Positions 49,093 through 62,361 are shown, numbered from the stretch's first letter. The stretch is DNA of 64,000 nucleotides from Paramecium pentaurelia (GCA_905183005.1 CAJJDO010000153.1:46600-110599), one strand, 5' to 3'. The notes: a model not told the origin generated them from the letters alone. Numbers and translations: made by a program.

Positions 49093-49376
49093 ATAATTAT
49101 TTTTTTTTTAATATTTTATCAAAGAGTTCTAATCAATAAAAATTGCCCAAATCAAGATCATATTTTACTTTAAAACAAAAAATACTACTACATAGATTTC
49201 ATGTACTACTATTTGAGATATTGATTGTTATTTGTAGTACTTCTCTTTAATCGATGTGCTACCATTATTCTAAAAATACTATTAAATCTAATGATACTAA
49301 TTCATAAAAATTTTTTTCCAATAATTTGTTTAAAATACATAATAAGTTTATTATTCTTTTGTAATAAATTATTAAA

Positions 49377-51779
49377 TCATATTTACCTTAAATATATTTA
49401 TAAATTGTAAACTTCCATTTATTATAATTGTTTCAATTTTCCAATCCTTCTTTCAATCCTATCTCTACTTAATGAAATACATAATCTTTTTGTATCTTCA
49501 GGGTTGTATTTATCACATACATTAAGCTTAATATGTAGATCTGGAGAAAAACCAAATGATTTCCCTTTAAAAAAGTACCAATTCACTTCTCCATTTGGAC
49601 TTTATTGGGCAGCATATATATTTTTTGTTTCATCTAAAACCTAAGTAGCCAAATCACAGCCAACTAAAATTAGTATTCCTTATTTTTCTGCTGCTATGCA
49701 GAGCAAAGGATCGTTGTAATCTCTAAAGATTTTTTCATATAATTTTTCCAACTGTTATTCAGTAAAGTTATTTAAAATCTTTTATGAATAAATAAGTTCA
49801 AAGGAAATAAAATTTGTTATAGGAATATTTTCAAGTATTTTACCTAAAATTTAATTGGGTAATATTGGATTGTTTTGATGGGATATTTTTGAATTATTTG
49901 AATCATAATCTTATTTTTATTATTCTGCTGTAGATTCTTAATCATTACCATATTTTTATTATTCTGCTGTAGATTCTTACTCATTAGCTTATTTTTATTA
50001 TTCTGCTTTCAACTTTTAATCATTATCTTATTTTTATTATTCTGCTTTAATATCTTACTAATTACCTTATTTTTATTATTCTGTTTTCAACTTTTAATCA
50101 TTATTTTATTATTATTATTCTGCTTTAATATCTTACTCATTACCTTTTTTTTATTATTCTGCTTACAACTTTTAATCATTATCTTATTATTATTATTTTC
50201 CTTGCTACTTTTAATCATTATCTTAATATTATTATTCTGCTTTCAAATTTTAATCATTATCTTATTATTATTATTCTCCTTGCTACTTTTAATCATTATC
50301 TTATTATTATTATTCTGTTTTCAAATTTTAATCATTATCTTATTATTATTATTCTGCTTTCAACCTTTAATCATTAACTTATTTTTATTATTCTGCTTTA
50401 ATATCTTACTGATTACCTTATTATTATTATTCTGCTTTCAACTTTTAATCATTATCTTATTTTTATTATTCTGCTTTAATATCTTACTAATTACCTTATT
50501 TTTATTATTCTGTTTTCAACTTTTAATCATTATTTTATTATTATTATTCTGCTTTAATATCTTACTCATTACCTTTTTTTTATTATTCTGCTTACAACTT
50601 TTAATCATTATCTTATTATTATTATTTTCCTTGCTACTTTTAATCATTATCTTAATATTATTATTCTGCTTTCAAATTTTAATCATTATCTTATTATTAT
50701 TATTCTCCTTGCTACTTTTAATCATTATCTTATTATTATTATTCTGTTTTCAAATTTTAATCATTATCTTATTATTATTATTCTGCTTTCAACCTTTAAT
50801 CATTAACTTATTTTTATTATTCTGCTTTAATATCTTACTGATTACCTTATTATTATTATTCTGCTTTCAACTTTTAATCATTATCTTATTATTATTATTC
50901 TGCTTTCTACTTTTAATCATTATCTTATTATTATTATTCTGCTTTCAACTTTTAATCATTATCTTATTATTATTATTCTGCTTTCAACTTTTAATCATTA
51001 TCTTATTATTATTATTCTGCTTTCAACTTTTAATCATTATCTTATTATTATTATTCTGCTTTCAACTTTTAATCATTATCTTATTATTATTATTCTGCTT
51101 TCAACTTTTAATCATTATCTTATTATTATTATTCTGCTTTCAACTTTTAATCATTATCTTATTATTATTATTCTGCTTTCAACTTTTAATCATTATCTTA
51201 TTATTATTATTCTGCTTTCAACTTTTAATCATTATCTTATTATTATTATTCTGCTTTCAACTTTTAATCATTATCTTATTATTATTATTCTGCTTTCAAC
51301 TTTTAATCATTATCTTATTATTATTATTCTGCTTTCAACTTTTAATCATTATCTTATTATTATTATTCTGCTTTCAACTTTTAATCATTATCTTATTATT
51401 ATTATTCTGCTTTCAACTTTTAATTATTATTTTATTATTATTATTCTGCTTTAATATCTTACTCATTACCTTATTTTTATTATTCTGCTTTCAACTTATA
51501 ATCATTTTCTTATTATTATTATTCTGTCAAATTATCCTATTATTAATCATTTTTATATTTTTATTTTCCTCCACAGTTTCTGAAAATTTGGTCTTCTTAA
51601 ACTACTATATCATTTATATGCAAATTATGCTAATTAGTCTCAAATTTCATTAAGTTCTCAGTCAACTCTGTGCGTTACTTTAACTAAACCTCTCCTGTTT
51701 TAAATTCATAAACATTATCATTCAAACATTATTCTTTTCCGATAACACTCCATATTTACAATATAAAAATAAGATTCAT
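49377..51779 (-). CDS. Secreted protein with ~40 tandem 13-residue repeats
   Basis: ATG 51779, TGA 49377, no introns, 800 aa. Signal peptide MNLIFILQIWSVIG, a ~70-residue N-terminal region (LNDNVYEFKTGEVQLKQ, IVVQEDQIFRNCGG), then about 540 residues of a 13-mer near KAEQQQQDNDQKL. A C-terminal domain of ~170 residues follows (LLCIAAEKQGILILVGCDL, NWYFFKGKSFGFSPDLHIKL) and is not recognised. The end domains and the leader suggest an extracellular, alveolar or trichocyst-matrix-type protein, which is inference. The 483-codon plus-strand frame over the array is only a shadow. Confidence 0.8.
49912..51535 (-). repeat. 39-bp coding minisatellite with 429-bp higher-order duplication
   Basis: About 41 units of 39 nt encode the 13-residue repeat. 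Between about 50945 and 51410 some 12 units are identical. Upstream of that, units vary and a block of eleven units (429 nt) is itself duplicated: the segment from about 50042 reappears at about 50471. Confidence 0.9.
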
Positions 51780-52892
51780 TTCTTCTATTAATTTATTATA
51801 ATTTTTATTTTATTATAAATTATCATAATTAATTAATGAATTAAAATAATATATTAATTTATAATATAATTAATGTATGTTTCAACTTTATATAATTTAT
51901 TTGGATAAAAATATATCCAAACTCCCCATACCATTTTTTGCTCTTTAAAGACGGGCAAGGTAAAATAACATAAATATCAAATTTCATCCTATGTAATTGT
52001 AAAATCAATCTAATTCAAAAAGCAAAATCTAAATAAATTCTCAGCAACCAAAAATCTCTTAAAAAAAATTAATTTTTAGGGTTGAATTAATATATCCATT
52101 AAATAATATTATTAATCTAAACAAAGTTTTCATTATAATTATAACTGTTGATAAACTTGTATTATTTTATCATCATAATCAATTGTTTGATTAAATGAAA
52201 ATATATTTTGTAATATTTTCAGCCAAGATAAATTAATAAATAAATTTATGAAATAGTTATTATTATTTGAATTCAATATGATTAAAGACATACATTCTAA
52301 GTTTATGATAATTCAACAATAGTTAACAAGATAAGAAGTGAATAAATTAATTTTAAATTTATATAAGCTCCTTAAAAATTGAATCACTTTCCTTATAATG
52401 TGCCTTTTAGATTGAAATGAATGCTTTTTATAAATATAAAATCTTACCTTTGAAATGTTGAAAAAATCACAATTGAATAAATTCTAGTTTATTATAATAA
52501 TGCCATTGTATATGCGTGAAGAATTTATTCAATACTTTTACACCCATGAATGAAGGAGAGTTTACTTCCATATGGATTGCTATAAGATTACTTAAGGTTT
52601 ATTTTAGGGTATCTCCATCATTACGTTATTCTGGTTGAGATGTGTCCTTCTCAAATGAATAATAATACTAAGAAATTCTAACAACTATATAAATAAAATT
52701 AGGAAGAAAAGAGTTCAACAAATATTCTTAAAGATTTTAATAGAAAGTAGAGTTGATAGATGATAAATTATATTATAATTTTCCAAAGAGACAAAATCTT
52801 CTAGAAAATAATTGTTCCATTTATTTCAGAAATTATATTTGATTTTTAGCTATTAATATAATTGTATGATATGAATATTGATTTAAAATATT
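51780..52892. other. Long intergenic stretch with one small ORF
   Basis: About 1.1 kb, AT-rich. Apart from the small plus-strand frame at 52550-52756 I see no gene, RNA or repeat. It contains the promoter side of the repeat-protein gene. Confidence 0.4.
52550..52756 (+). CDS. Possible small protein or gene remnant (68 aa)
   Basis: ATG 52550 to TGA 52754-52756. The sequence (MKESLLPYGLLQDYLRFILG, HHYVILVEMCPSQ) has protein-like composition and a hydrophobic centre, then a polar tail. An overlapping frame just upstream (MPLYMREEFIQYFYTHE) may be an earlier exon. No family recognised. It could be a remnant. Confidence 0.25.
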
Positions 52893-55377
52893 TCAATTCT
52901 AATAATGATAAATATTCCTAATAAATTTAAATAATTGATAAATACCAGTCTTTTTCATCTCTTCTAATATAATCTCTTTCAATTAAATTTTCTATTCTTT
53001 TTTTTATAAATAACACATCAGGTTTAAATATTGAAATCATAGATTAGCAATTTTCAAGCAATTCATGATGCTTAATTGTTTTTTTAGATTTCATCAATCT
53101 AACTAATTGAGAATCCACAACAAATTCTCTTTGTTTGTTTAATTATTCCATCTATTATAATTCCTCTTAATTTTATTCCTTAACTTTATTCTAGAAATAT
53201 AATTAATTTGTTTTACAGCTCTTTTTGGCTACATTTTTTGATTAGGTAGCAATTTCATTTTTTTTGCTCTATTAGAGAAACCCAAGTTTAGTTTTAGAAC
53301 TTCATTATCATCTGTAAATTCTTCAATATCCTATTTTTCTCTTGAAATGATCTTCATACAAACGAAAGGGATCAATGAGTTTTCTAAATCTATCTTATCT
53401 ATTTTAGTCATATCCAAGAAATCTTTGATTGTAAATGAATCTTTTTTATTGAATTAAAGGAAAGCAACCATTTAAATTGTATTTACATTCAAGTAGTATT
53501 TTTCTGTTTAAATTTTATATATTAATTCACCTTGCCCCATATTTAAACACCAAGTAAGTATTCTTCCATTGTGTTTAACTAAATATAACTTCTCATAATT
53601 CCTAAATAAAATATTAACTTAATTTATACTCCAAAACATTTTAAATTTGAGGTGGCTTAATGATATTATCTAAAATAGTTGTGATTGGCCAACAACCTTG
53701 AGAAAGCAAAAACACATTCAAATCGAATTTAGTATTTTTGCTAATTTATTGATCACTGGCAAATCTATTAGATTGTTCAATATCATTAATCATACTGGAT
53801 AATTAAGTTCTAAACATATTTAAAAATCTTACAGAACATTAGTACCAGTTTCCCCTTTGAATTTTTACAATAGTTACTTTTCTAATTAAAGATTTTATAT
53901 CTATTAATTAAGCAATCTATTAGATAAGAATTTTTAATAATGTCTAAAGAAAACATCTCTTTGATAAAGTAATTGAAAAAGAGAAACAATCTTGCTCAAT
54001 CTTTTATCAGTTTCCATCTCATTTACTCCTTTCTCACTTCTTATGATTATATCTGTATAAATGGCCAACCACATTGGAGATTTCTCATTTTTATTGATAA
54101 CACACATAAAAGCTCCACTATAGGATTTTTAAATTTCTGGTTCGTCATACAATTGTTGTTTTAATATATTTTAGGCTATTTCCATTATTTCTAAAATTCT
54201 AGTGAAGTAAAGCTCGGCCTCATCTAAAAATGATTAAATAATCATTATAATTACGTGGTTAACGACCATCCTTTTATTATTATTATTCTTATTCAATAGA
54301 ATTATTAATTATTTATCCTTATTATTCAAAATAATTTTGATAAGCTTTAGCTAGATGACTTATGCATTCCTTAGATCGAAGAATGTATAAAAATAATTAT
54401 TTCAATTCTTCAGTTCTGTCATATTGCAACATATAACCTACTCCTGTAGGGGAATTGATCAATCTAGATGCCTAATCTTTAACCAACATCATTTTTAGTT
54501 TATTTTCTATTACTAACTAACTCTTTGGATAGCATTCTATACACATATCTAATTCTAGTTTAAAAATGGAATTTCCCCAATTTATAAACTCTGGAGTAGT
54601 AAACTTTTACTTATCATCTATTTCCTCTTTATAATATTTTTAAGTCTATGCATATCATTAAAATTTACTTCTTACAATAAATGTGATTAAAATTAGTCTT
54701 TATAAAAAATTGATGCATCCTATTACTTTTTGCAAACATAATCATATTCACCAACTTCTTTCATATGCTTTAATTCAACCTCTTTAGAACCCATGACAGA
54801 AAATAGCTGAATGAGTTGTTTGATTTATTTATTCAATAATATTCCATTCTTTCTTGTTTCCTAAATAAATTATAAAATTGTATTCAAAATCAGCTTATTG
54901 CATTTATCAAAATATCCTTCTTTAAATAATTTTAATGAGGTGCTAGATAAATTTGTATGAATTTATGGCATGGCAAATATATCCAAATAAGAAAACATTT
55001 TGTAAAGCCAATATGAATAAGCCTTGTAATCATGATATGTTTTTGAAACAATATAGAGTACCTGAATATAAAATACTTATTCATACACTCTCCTTCTCAT
55101 CTTTAAATTCATTAAACTTTTGATAAATATCAGTAATGAATTCTTACAAGAAACCTTTAAAATAATTTATTAATTATTCCTCAATACTTTCCCCACTTTT
55201 AACTTTAATCTAATTTTATGAATTTTAATTCTTTCCAGCATCCTCTGTCAATTTATAAATATCGCTTGGATTAAAAAAAAGAAGTACTTGAAAATGCCCA
55301 TAATTTCTTGGTTTTACATTTTTATTGAACCTCCTTCTAACAAACCTTGTCTAATTTTTTTTGTTGCAATTTAACAT
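52893..55377 (-). CDS. Cullin (ubiquitin-ligase scaffold)
   Basis: ATG 55377, TGA 52893. Seven introns (25, 23, 31, 23, 28, 26 and 28 nt from 5' to 3') leave 766 aa, the usual cullin size. N-terminal cullin repeats include YWLYKMFSYLDIF. The cullin-homology domain has RDVFFRHYQKFLSNRLL, FLLSQGCWP and HNGRILTWCLNMGQGEL. The C-terminal winged helix has the neddylation lysine context FVVDSQLVRLMKSKK and ends KKRIENLIERDYIRRDE...YHYQN. Cullins bind a RING subunit and substrate adaptors. Type (1, 3 or 4) is not assignable by eye. Confidence 0.92.
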
Positions 55378-55508
55378 TACTGATGGATTGATTGTAACTT
55401 TTATTGGGATTACTTTTATTATTCAAAAGTATATTCAGATTTCTTATTCATTTATATTTATATAATTGAAAAGAAGGAACACAAAATTAGAAATAAATAT
55501 GTTTTTTA

Positions 55509-56389
55509 TCATTTTTTAACCCAATTTGGAGTGAGTTTATCTGCTATCTCTGATTAGATTTGTAATTCCTCTAGAAAATTATTTAAATTAATATAATACT
55601 TTTGTAAAAATCGCAGAAGTTTGGCAATTTCATTTATCCATCTCAAAAACTGGGCAGTCTAATTTCATCAAAATAGGGATTCAATAATGCTTCCAAAGGC
55701 TTAAATCTATCTTGTTGTTAATAAAATAATATTTTACTAACGAAATCAACCAAATGAGATTCTGGTTTAAACTTAGCGAATACCTATAAAATATAAAACT
55801 TGAATACCTAATATAAGGAAATATGAATTACTAATGTTAAGGATTCATCTATTTGATTTGATCTATAGTTGGTGTTCCAAATATTTTGATTATTTCAACT
55901 AGTTAATCAGTAGCACTTCTCCTGTAAAACAAAGGTTCATAAATAATCATCTCAGCAATCGCACAACCTAATAATACATATTTTATTAAATACCTATTAT
56001 TGACCACATTTCTATAGCTCTATAATAAAATGAACATATATATGCAACATTAGGTTCTCCTTCAATTAATATTTTAGTAAATCTAAAATCACAGATTTTT
56101 AGTATATGGTTACTAAGATTTACTAATATATTTTAAGGTTTGATGTCTCTGTGTCATACGCCGATTCCTAAATTTAGTAAATTACTACAAACATTGCAAA
56201 TATGCCAAAGCTCATATCATTCAGTAACTGAATATTTTTAGTGACTAATTTGGGAACGCTGTTTTATTCTTCTTAAAATTCGTTATGAGCTTGATCAAAG
56301 TTTCAGGGATATAATGCATGACTAAATTAAATAGATATCTTCCTTCTATATTAAATTCAATATTAACATTTTGAATATGGTCTCCTTGA
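55509..56389 (-). pseudogene. GSK3/shaggy-type kinase pseudogene, 5'-truncated
   Basis: Recognisable GSK3 signatures run in order: VMHYIPETLIKL, HRDIKPQNILVN, LKICDF, GEPNVAYICS, MWSIIG, VEIIKIFGTPT and the C-terminal LTPNWVKK. It is broken by in-frame TGA codons (two in the segment between FSY and ALAYLQ, and one just before HRD), frameshifts near the C-terminus, DFG changed to DFR, and loss of the block between the activation loop and MWS. The whole N-lobe is absent beyond 56389. Not expected to make an active kinase. Confidence 0.85.
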
Positions 56390-56488
56390 GTAAATTGATA
56401 TAAATTTAAGAACCTGATTGCCAAAATAAGTGAAACAAAAAAGTAGTAAGTTGAGGAACTAGGTATTATCCAGAACGGGGTTTATTTG

Positions 56489-56950
56489 ATGTTTAAAACT
56501 GAAAATGGAAAAATTCTAGTAGAGTTTTTATTTCTACAAAAGGATGAAGGAATACAATTGTAAAGATTTTTGGCAAATAGGTAAGCTTTAGGTTTTGATG
56601 TTATTTCAGATAAAAAACAAATTATAATGTGTTATTGCCTTGTCTCTTAATAAAAATCACCAAAAGATTACAATTAAGTAGTAATTCAAACCTTTAACAA
56701 AATTAAATCCTTTATATTTAATTTAAGCTAAAATGATTTGCAAGTTGATGTCCTTAAAATAAAAAGCAAATATACATAAAGTGTTTTGGAGCTTAACGTT
56801 ATATATAATGCAGAAACTGTTATATAAGCTGATGTTAAGACATTATAAGTTAATGAAGTATTAGAATGGAATAATATCAAGAATGTCTTAGTGAATTTTT
56901 GGTTATAAGTTACTTTGGGTAAAAAATTAAGATAAAAATCTAAGATGTGA
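56489..56950 (+). CDS. Orphan ORF, possibly 5'-truncated
   Basis: Open frame to TGA 56948-56950. The first ATG is 56489 (153 aa) but coding-like sequence extends upstream in frame to about 56399 (NLIAKISETKKQQVEELGII) without an ATG. Mixed alpha/beta composition (LVEFLFLQKDEGIQL, VISDKKQIIMCYCLVSQ), no family recognised. Its likely missing 5' end abuts the truncated GSK3 pseudogene. Confidence 0.45.
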
Positions 56951-57486
56951 CTATACAAGAAAGATAATGATTTCGTATGTGTGTTGTTCCATAAAATGAA
57001 TTAATAATTATAATGATTTATCGCCTATTTATAAAATTATTATAAAATAGCTTTATAAATAAACATTAAGATACTATAATAATCTCTTAAATATTAAAAG
57101 AAATCAATAAGGGAAAGATTAAATCAAAGATTTTCCCCTTTTAAAAAATACTAATTCTAATTGTATGTGTTCTTATTACGTGTGGTTTGCTTTTAAGAAA
57201 TAGTATTAGAAAAATTGAAAACAAAACTATACTTATTTTTAAATTGAGAATATTTCTAATTTTATTGTTACTTGTGGGAATAATTACTTTAAAAAAAGAA
57301 ATAATTAAATATATATTATTATATATAGTTAAGTATGTAGTTAAATTTAAGTCCTAAAGTAATATAATATGGTATATGTGATGACACATACAATTAACAT
57401 TATACATTATTTAAATTATATAATGTTCATAATAATTAATATTACGGGTTGAGACTTCAAAAATTTAATTAAAAGAATTAAAAGAT
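56951..57486. other. Intergenic region, nothing seen
   Basis: About 540 nt of AT-rich DNA upstream of the uL6 gene, containing its promoter. No other feature is recognised. Confidence 0.5.
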
Positions 57487-58133
57487 ATGAAATACATCCT
57501 AACTGAGGAGCACGTATCAATTCCCGAGAAGATTGAAATTTAAGCCAAGTCTAAATAAGTCAAAGTAAAAGGTACTGATAAAAATTATGGAATATTAGGA
57601 CCAAGAGGGGAATTGACCAAAAATTTTAAACATGCTGCTTTAGATATCTAGGTGTAAAAGAAAGTGAACAAGAAAACTAATACTACTAAATCTAGAGTCA
57701 GTGTTAGAATGTGGCAATCATATAGAAAATAAAGATGCCAAGTTAATTCAGTTGCCTCTTCAATTAAAAATATGATTAGAGGTGTGACCACTGGTTATAA
57801 ATTCAAGATGGTGTTGGCATATGCTCACTTTCCAATCATTATCAATCTCTTAGAAAAAGGTATGGGAGTTGAAATCAAGAATTTCCTTGGTGAAAAGATC
57901 ATCAGAACCATCAAATGTCTTCCAGGAGTCACAATCACAAGAAATGAAACTGAAGAAAAGAGTATTAGAATAATCATATACAAAATTTAGATGTCTTAAC
58001 ACTCTAAGGCAATGATTTGAATAATGTATCACTTACCTGTGCACTTATTCATTAAGCTTGTGCTGTTAAAAATAAGGATATCAGACAATTCTTGGATGGT
58101 ATATATGTGAGTGAAAAGCGTCTAGAAATTTGA
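57487..58133 (+). CDS. RPL9: 60S ribosomal protein uL6 (L9)
   Basis: ATG 57487, TGA 58131-58133, one 29-nt intron at 57962-57990, 205 aa (family ~190). Motifs in order are MKYILTEEHVSIPE, GPRGELTKNFKH, MIRGVTTGYKFKMVLAYAHF, VEIKNFLGEK, LPGVTITRNETEEKDVLTLQ, GNDLNNVSLTCALIHQA and KNKDIRQFLDGIYVSEK. Splicing restores the KDVLTLQGND segment that is otherwise out of frame. A large-subunit protein near the factor-binding stalk. Confidence 0.96.
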
Positions 58134-58187
58134 TAAATTTATATTTAGATATAAGTACAATAATATTTATATGTGTTTAATAATTAA

Positions 58188-58451
58188 TCAATAATTACGT
58201 CTTTCTCTATTGGCTTTATTCATCCGCTTGATTTTCTTTCTTCTTTACTTTCTTTTAGCTTTTTTAAGTTTGGCAGGCTTTCTTCTAAAAGTGCTGATTG
58301 TCAATATTGAAGTGTCAGGTAATATGGGCTTCGTAAAACCAATGCTCAACAAATTTGTATACAAATGTAATTATGGGTATTGCATCAAAGTGATATGCCT
58401 AGAAGCACTGATCAGTCTAGACGCCATACCTAGCATTAATCTTAAATTCAT
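58188..58451 (-). CDS. Small basic protein, probably mitochondrial
   Basis: ATG 58451, TGA 58188, no intron, 87 aa. The N-terminus is amphipathic with Arg and Ser and few acids (MNLRLMLGMASRLISASRH), typical of a mitochondrial presequence. The C-terminal third is extremely basic (KLKKAKRKQRRKKIKRM). The layout resembles small mitochondrial ribosomal or RNA-binding proteins, but I cannot name the family. Convergent with uL6 (54 nt between stops). Confidence 0.6.
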
Positions 58452-58498
58452 TAAATAAATTAATAAATATTATCGATATTTTAGACACACATATAAAA

Positions 58499-61171
58499 TC
58501 ATAAATGTTGCTTATTTAGTTCTGTTTCCTTTAATTACTTATAAGAAACTCCGTTCTTTTATAGGAATTAGATTCCCTTTTAGTACACTAATTGCCATGA
58601 CTTTCTATATTGCAAACAAAATTAATCTAAATATAGCAAAGCAAGTAAAGTAAGCCAGACATTCTATGGATAGCCTTGCTCATTCTTCCATCCTTCAATA
58701 TTTATTTACTTTTCTATTTATCCATCATATAAGAAGCTACCATCAGCTTGTGAATAAGAAACTAATTATTCGTACTCAATCTTTTTAACTTAAGTCTACA
58801 ATTATTCACGTTCTTCCAATTCATCTTCAATATCGATATCTTTCTCTATCTATTTTTTTATTCTCTTTTCTTCTGTGATCTTTTATGATAATTGCTTTGA
58901 TTTTTGTTGTATATTGTTCACTTCATATCTAAATCTAATTTGCGCCTCTTTTTTTTTTAGGCTAGAATCAACTGTGGCTAATGAAGTGAATTGAGATTAT
59001 GGCAAACACATCATAGAACTTTTTGAGGGTATAAATGTTTATGGGCAAAATGCCAAACCTTCTAGTTTAGCAGCTTGGAATTTTTCTTCCATTTTTTTCT
59101 ATTACCTAATATTTTATTCCAGCATAGTGATATAAACTTTTTACTTCATCTGCTATTTGAATTGATCTTCTAAATCACAGACTTCACATACAAATGCTGT
59201 TTTAGAACTCAATATTTGATGTGTTATAGATGTATTAATTATATCTTGATCATCTATCGTATCCTTATTGATTTTGATAAAATTTAAATGGTTATCTCCA
59301 TATTTCACACCATTCTCATAATATGAAATAAATTTATGCGACGCTAACTTATGAAAATATTCATTTTCTTAAGAATTATTTAAATTTAATGAAACAGAAT
59401 ATTGAATTGGTTTTTATTCTTATGGATCGAAGCAACTCAAAGTTAATTATAAATTTTCATTCTCTTGTTAAACTGAAAATAAAACCTAAATTGTTAATTC
59501 TTAGTTCTTCTTCAAACACACAACAGATTCAGGATTAGGAACTATTTAATTAATACAAGTAATATTAGATTCAAGATTAAATCCTTGTAAATAAGGAGTC
59601 AATGAATCTTCTAATAAATCAATAACTTTTGCATTTATATCTTCATTATCTGATACAAACTAATATTTGCCATTTCCAACTTCAGCCAACTGCTTAATTA
59701 AATATTGACTACATCCCTCTCCAATCCCTAAAGTATAAACTCTAGTTTCTGCTTAATTGTTTCTTTTAACCAAATCAATTATAGGAGCAGCATCAACTTC
59801 TCCATCTGTAAGCAAGAAGATATTTAATGTAGTTGTTTTTGACTTGCCATATTATTTATTATAGACGATATCTTATAATGGTTTAAATATCTCAGTACCC
59901 TACATATTAGCCTCCATACTATTCACATGGCTTATGGCTTCCTCCAATGTAGTTTGAGAATATTACTTAGAATCCGACCATAAAGATCTAAAAACTGTTC
60001 CAAACGATATGATGTTAAATCTGCAATCCTCAGGTAGACTTTTCAAGAACAAAATTAAAGATTATTTTGCTCTTTTGATTCTAACACCAGACATCGATCC
60101 ACTTCTATCAATAAAAAATAAGTAATTTCCTCTATTAATTACTTAATTTTCTGCAATATTTAATCCATCCAAATATTGTGAATATGCATCATCTAAAGTT
60201 GTTTAATTAAATTTTGGAATAAAAGTCAACGTAGCACAATATTTTTAAGTGTATAAAGCATCGTTATTAGTATGACTTAAGATTGAACGAGGGAGATTTA
60301 TATCATCACTTGAAAATAGAAGCGTAAATTATTTTGTTGGAATAAAATTGGATGGTGTATCCTCCAACATAAGATATAATTTCTTTAATTTATCCTCACC
60401 AATTTCTTGCTTTGCGTATTCATTTTTAGCATTTCCGCTTAAAATTTTATGGGTTGGACATTTGTAATATGTGATTGGAGACCCGATATCTATTGATACT
60501 GTAATATCTTGCTTAAAGTTGTATTCAAACTAATCAATATTAACAAGTTTCTCAAGATATCTGTTGAGTCTTTCAAAATAATTATTATAAATTCTCTAGC
60601 TTTGTTGATTAAGGCTAAAATAGTTGTTATCAACCATTGGTTAAACTTCTACCTTCCATAATTTATTCAAAACAACATCCAAAGGTTATATGTATTCAAA
60701 AATGATATTTAATTATTTGTTTGGAGCAAGTGCTCCAATTTTAACTCTTTTAATTTCAGGAAATTCCTCATCTTACTCACTATAGGCCATTGTTTTTCCC
60801 TACTTTATTCCATCTTCATACTACTATTTAGCTTCCTCTTTTTCCTTAACAATCCCATAAACCTTTATGTCTCCTAATTCAACAATCATTTTAGTTACTG
60901 CTGCATTATTATTAATTGAAAATAAGTATTCTAGTTCTATTGGTTAGTTATAACCTTAAGTCGAATAGGTTTATTTTAATTCCACTATTACAAAACCAGG
61001 TTAAACTTTTAAAAAATAATGAACTCCTTTTAATGGTATAGGAATTTTTCTTATTAAATCATAACAGATGATTAAACTTTGTGGGTAAAAACAGCATGTT
61101 TGCCTTACCTTTTTGCTAACATTAAATTATTTTGATTCTAGTTTTGGTTTAAATAATTTATTAGTGATCAT
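58499..61171 (-). CDS. VIT/VWA-domain protein (inter-alpha-trypsin-inhibitor-like)
   Basis: ATG 61171, TGA 58499, no introns, 890 aa. N-terminal VIT domain (VIVELKQTYSTQG, ELEYLFSI, KEKEEAKQQYEDG, RVKIGALAPN). A von Willebrand A domain follows with a complete MIDAS: DRSGSMSG, a later GTEIF threonine and LTDGEVD. Beta-rich sequence, then a helical charged segment and a C-terminal domain (NVWLTLLALLYLDQF). No signal peptide, so probably cytoplasmic, as in many protist members. Its first ~270 codons are repeated at 61548-62361. Confidence 0.9.
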
Positions 61172-61546
61172 TTTAATTAATATCTAAAAAATTTTAAGTT
61201 TTCTTTTATATATTGAATTTCTGATGATTTCTGAAGCTTTATCTGTTCTATATATTTTAATAAATACAAATATGCAAATATAAAAAATTATTGAATTTAT
61301 CAATACCAAATTTCATTCAATTTTTATATATGACATTAAATGGTGAATTTATCTATAATGATAAGTTAAATAAATAAATCAGTAAATCAATTGTCAATTT
61401 ATATATTTGTACTTCTGAAATTGATAGACTACTATATAAGATTTCCTTTATAAACAGGAAACAATTAACAATGATATAATTTATTAAAAAAATGTTTGAT
61501 AATGCAAAAAGTTAAAGTTAAATTTAAATTTAATGAATAGGCTATC
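61172..61546. other. Upstream region of the VIT/VWA gene (repeat copy 1)
   Basis: About 375 nt of non-coding AT-rich sequence upstream of the start. It appears again as 62362-62736. Confidence 0.5.
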
Positions 61547-61547
61547 N

Positions 61548-62361
61548 TATCCTCCAACATAAGATATAATTTCTTTAATTTATCCTCACCAATTTCTTGC
61601 TTTGCGTATTCATTTTTAGCATTTCCGCTTAAAATTTTATGGGTTGGACATTTGTAATATGTGATTGGAGACCCGATATCTATTGATACTGTAATATCTT
61701 GCTTAAAGTTGTATTCAAACTAATCAATATTAACAAGTTTCTCAAGATATCTGTTGAGTCTTTCAAAATAATTATTATAAATTCTCTAGCTTTGTTGATT
61801 AAGGCTAAAATAGTTGTTATCAACCATTGGTTAAACTTCTACCTTCCATAATTTATTCAAAACAACATCCAAAGGTTATATGTATTCAAAAATGATATTT
61901 AATTATTTGTTTGGAGCAAGTGCTCCAATTTTAACTCTTTTAATTTCAGGAAATTCCTCATCTTACTCACTATAGGCCATTGTTTTTCCCTACTTTATTC
62001 CATCTTCATACTACTATTTAGCTTCCTCTTTTTCCTTAACAATCCCATAAACCTTTATGTCTCCTAATTCAACAATCATTTTAGTTACTGCTGCATTATT
62101 ATTAATTGAAAATAAGTATTCTAGTTCTATTGGTTAGTTATAACCTTAAGTCGAATAGGTTTATTTTAATTCCACTATTACAAAACCAGGTTAAACTTTT
62201 AAAAAATAATGAACTCCTTTTAATGGTATAGGAATTTTTCTTATTAAATCATAACAGATGATTAAACTTTGTGGGTAAAAACAGCATGTTTGCCTTACCT
62301 TTTTGCTAACATTAAATTATTTTGATTCTAGTTTTGGTTTAAATAATTTATTAGTGATCAT
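61548..62361 (-). CDS. Partial duplicate of the VIT/VWA gene (likely assembly artefact)
   Basis: ATG at 62361 and the same ~270 codons as the intact gene, cut by the N at 61547. It should be merged with the gene at 58499-61171. Confidence 0.7.

Noticed and set aside
50202..51653. 483-codon plus-strand ORF of Leu/Ile/Phe repeats resembling a giant membrane protein
   Set aside because: It is the antisense shadow of the 13-residue Q/D/N repeat. The minus frame has a signal peptide, unique N- and C-terminal domains and proper start and stop.
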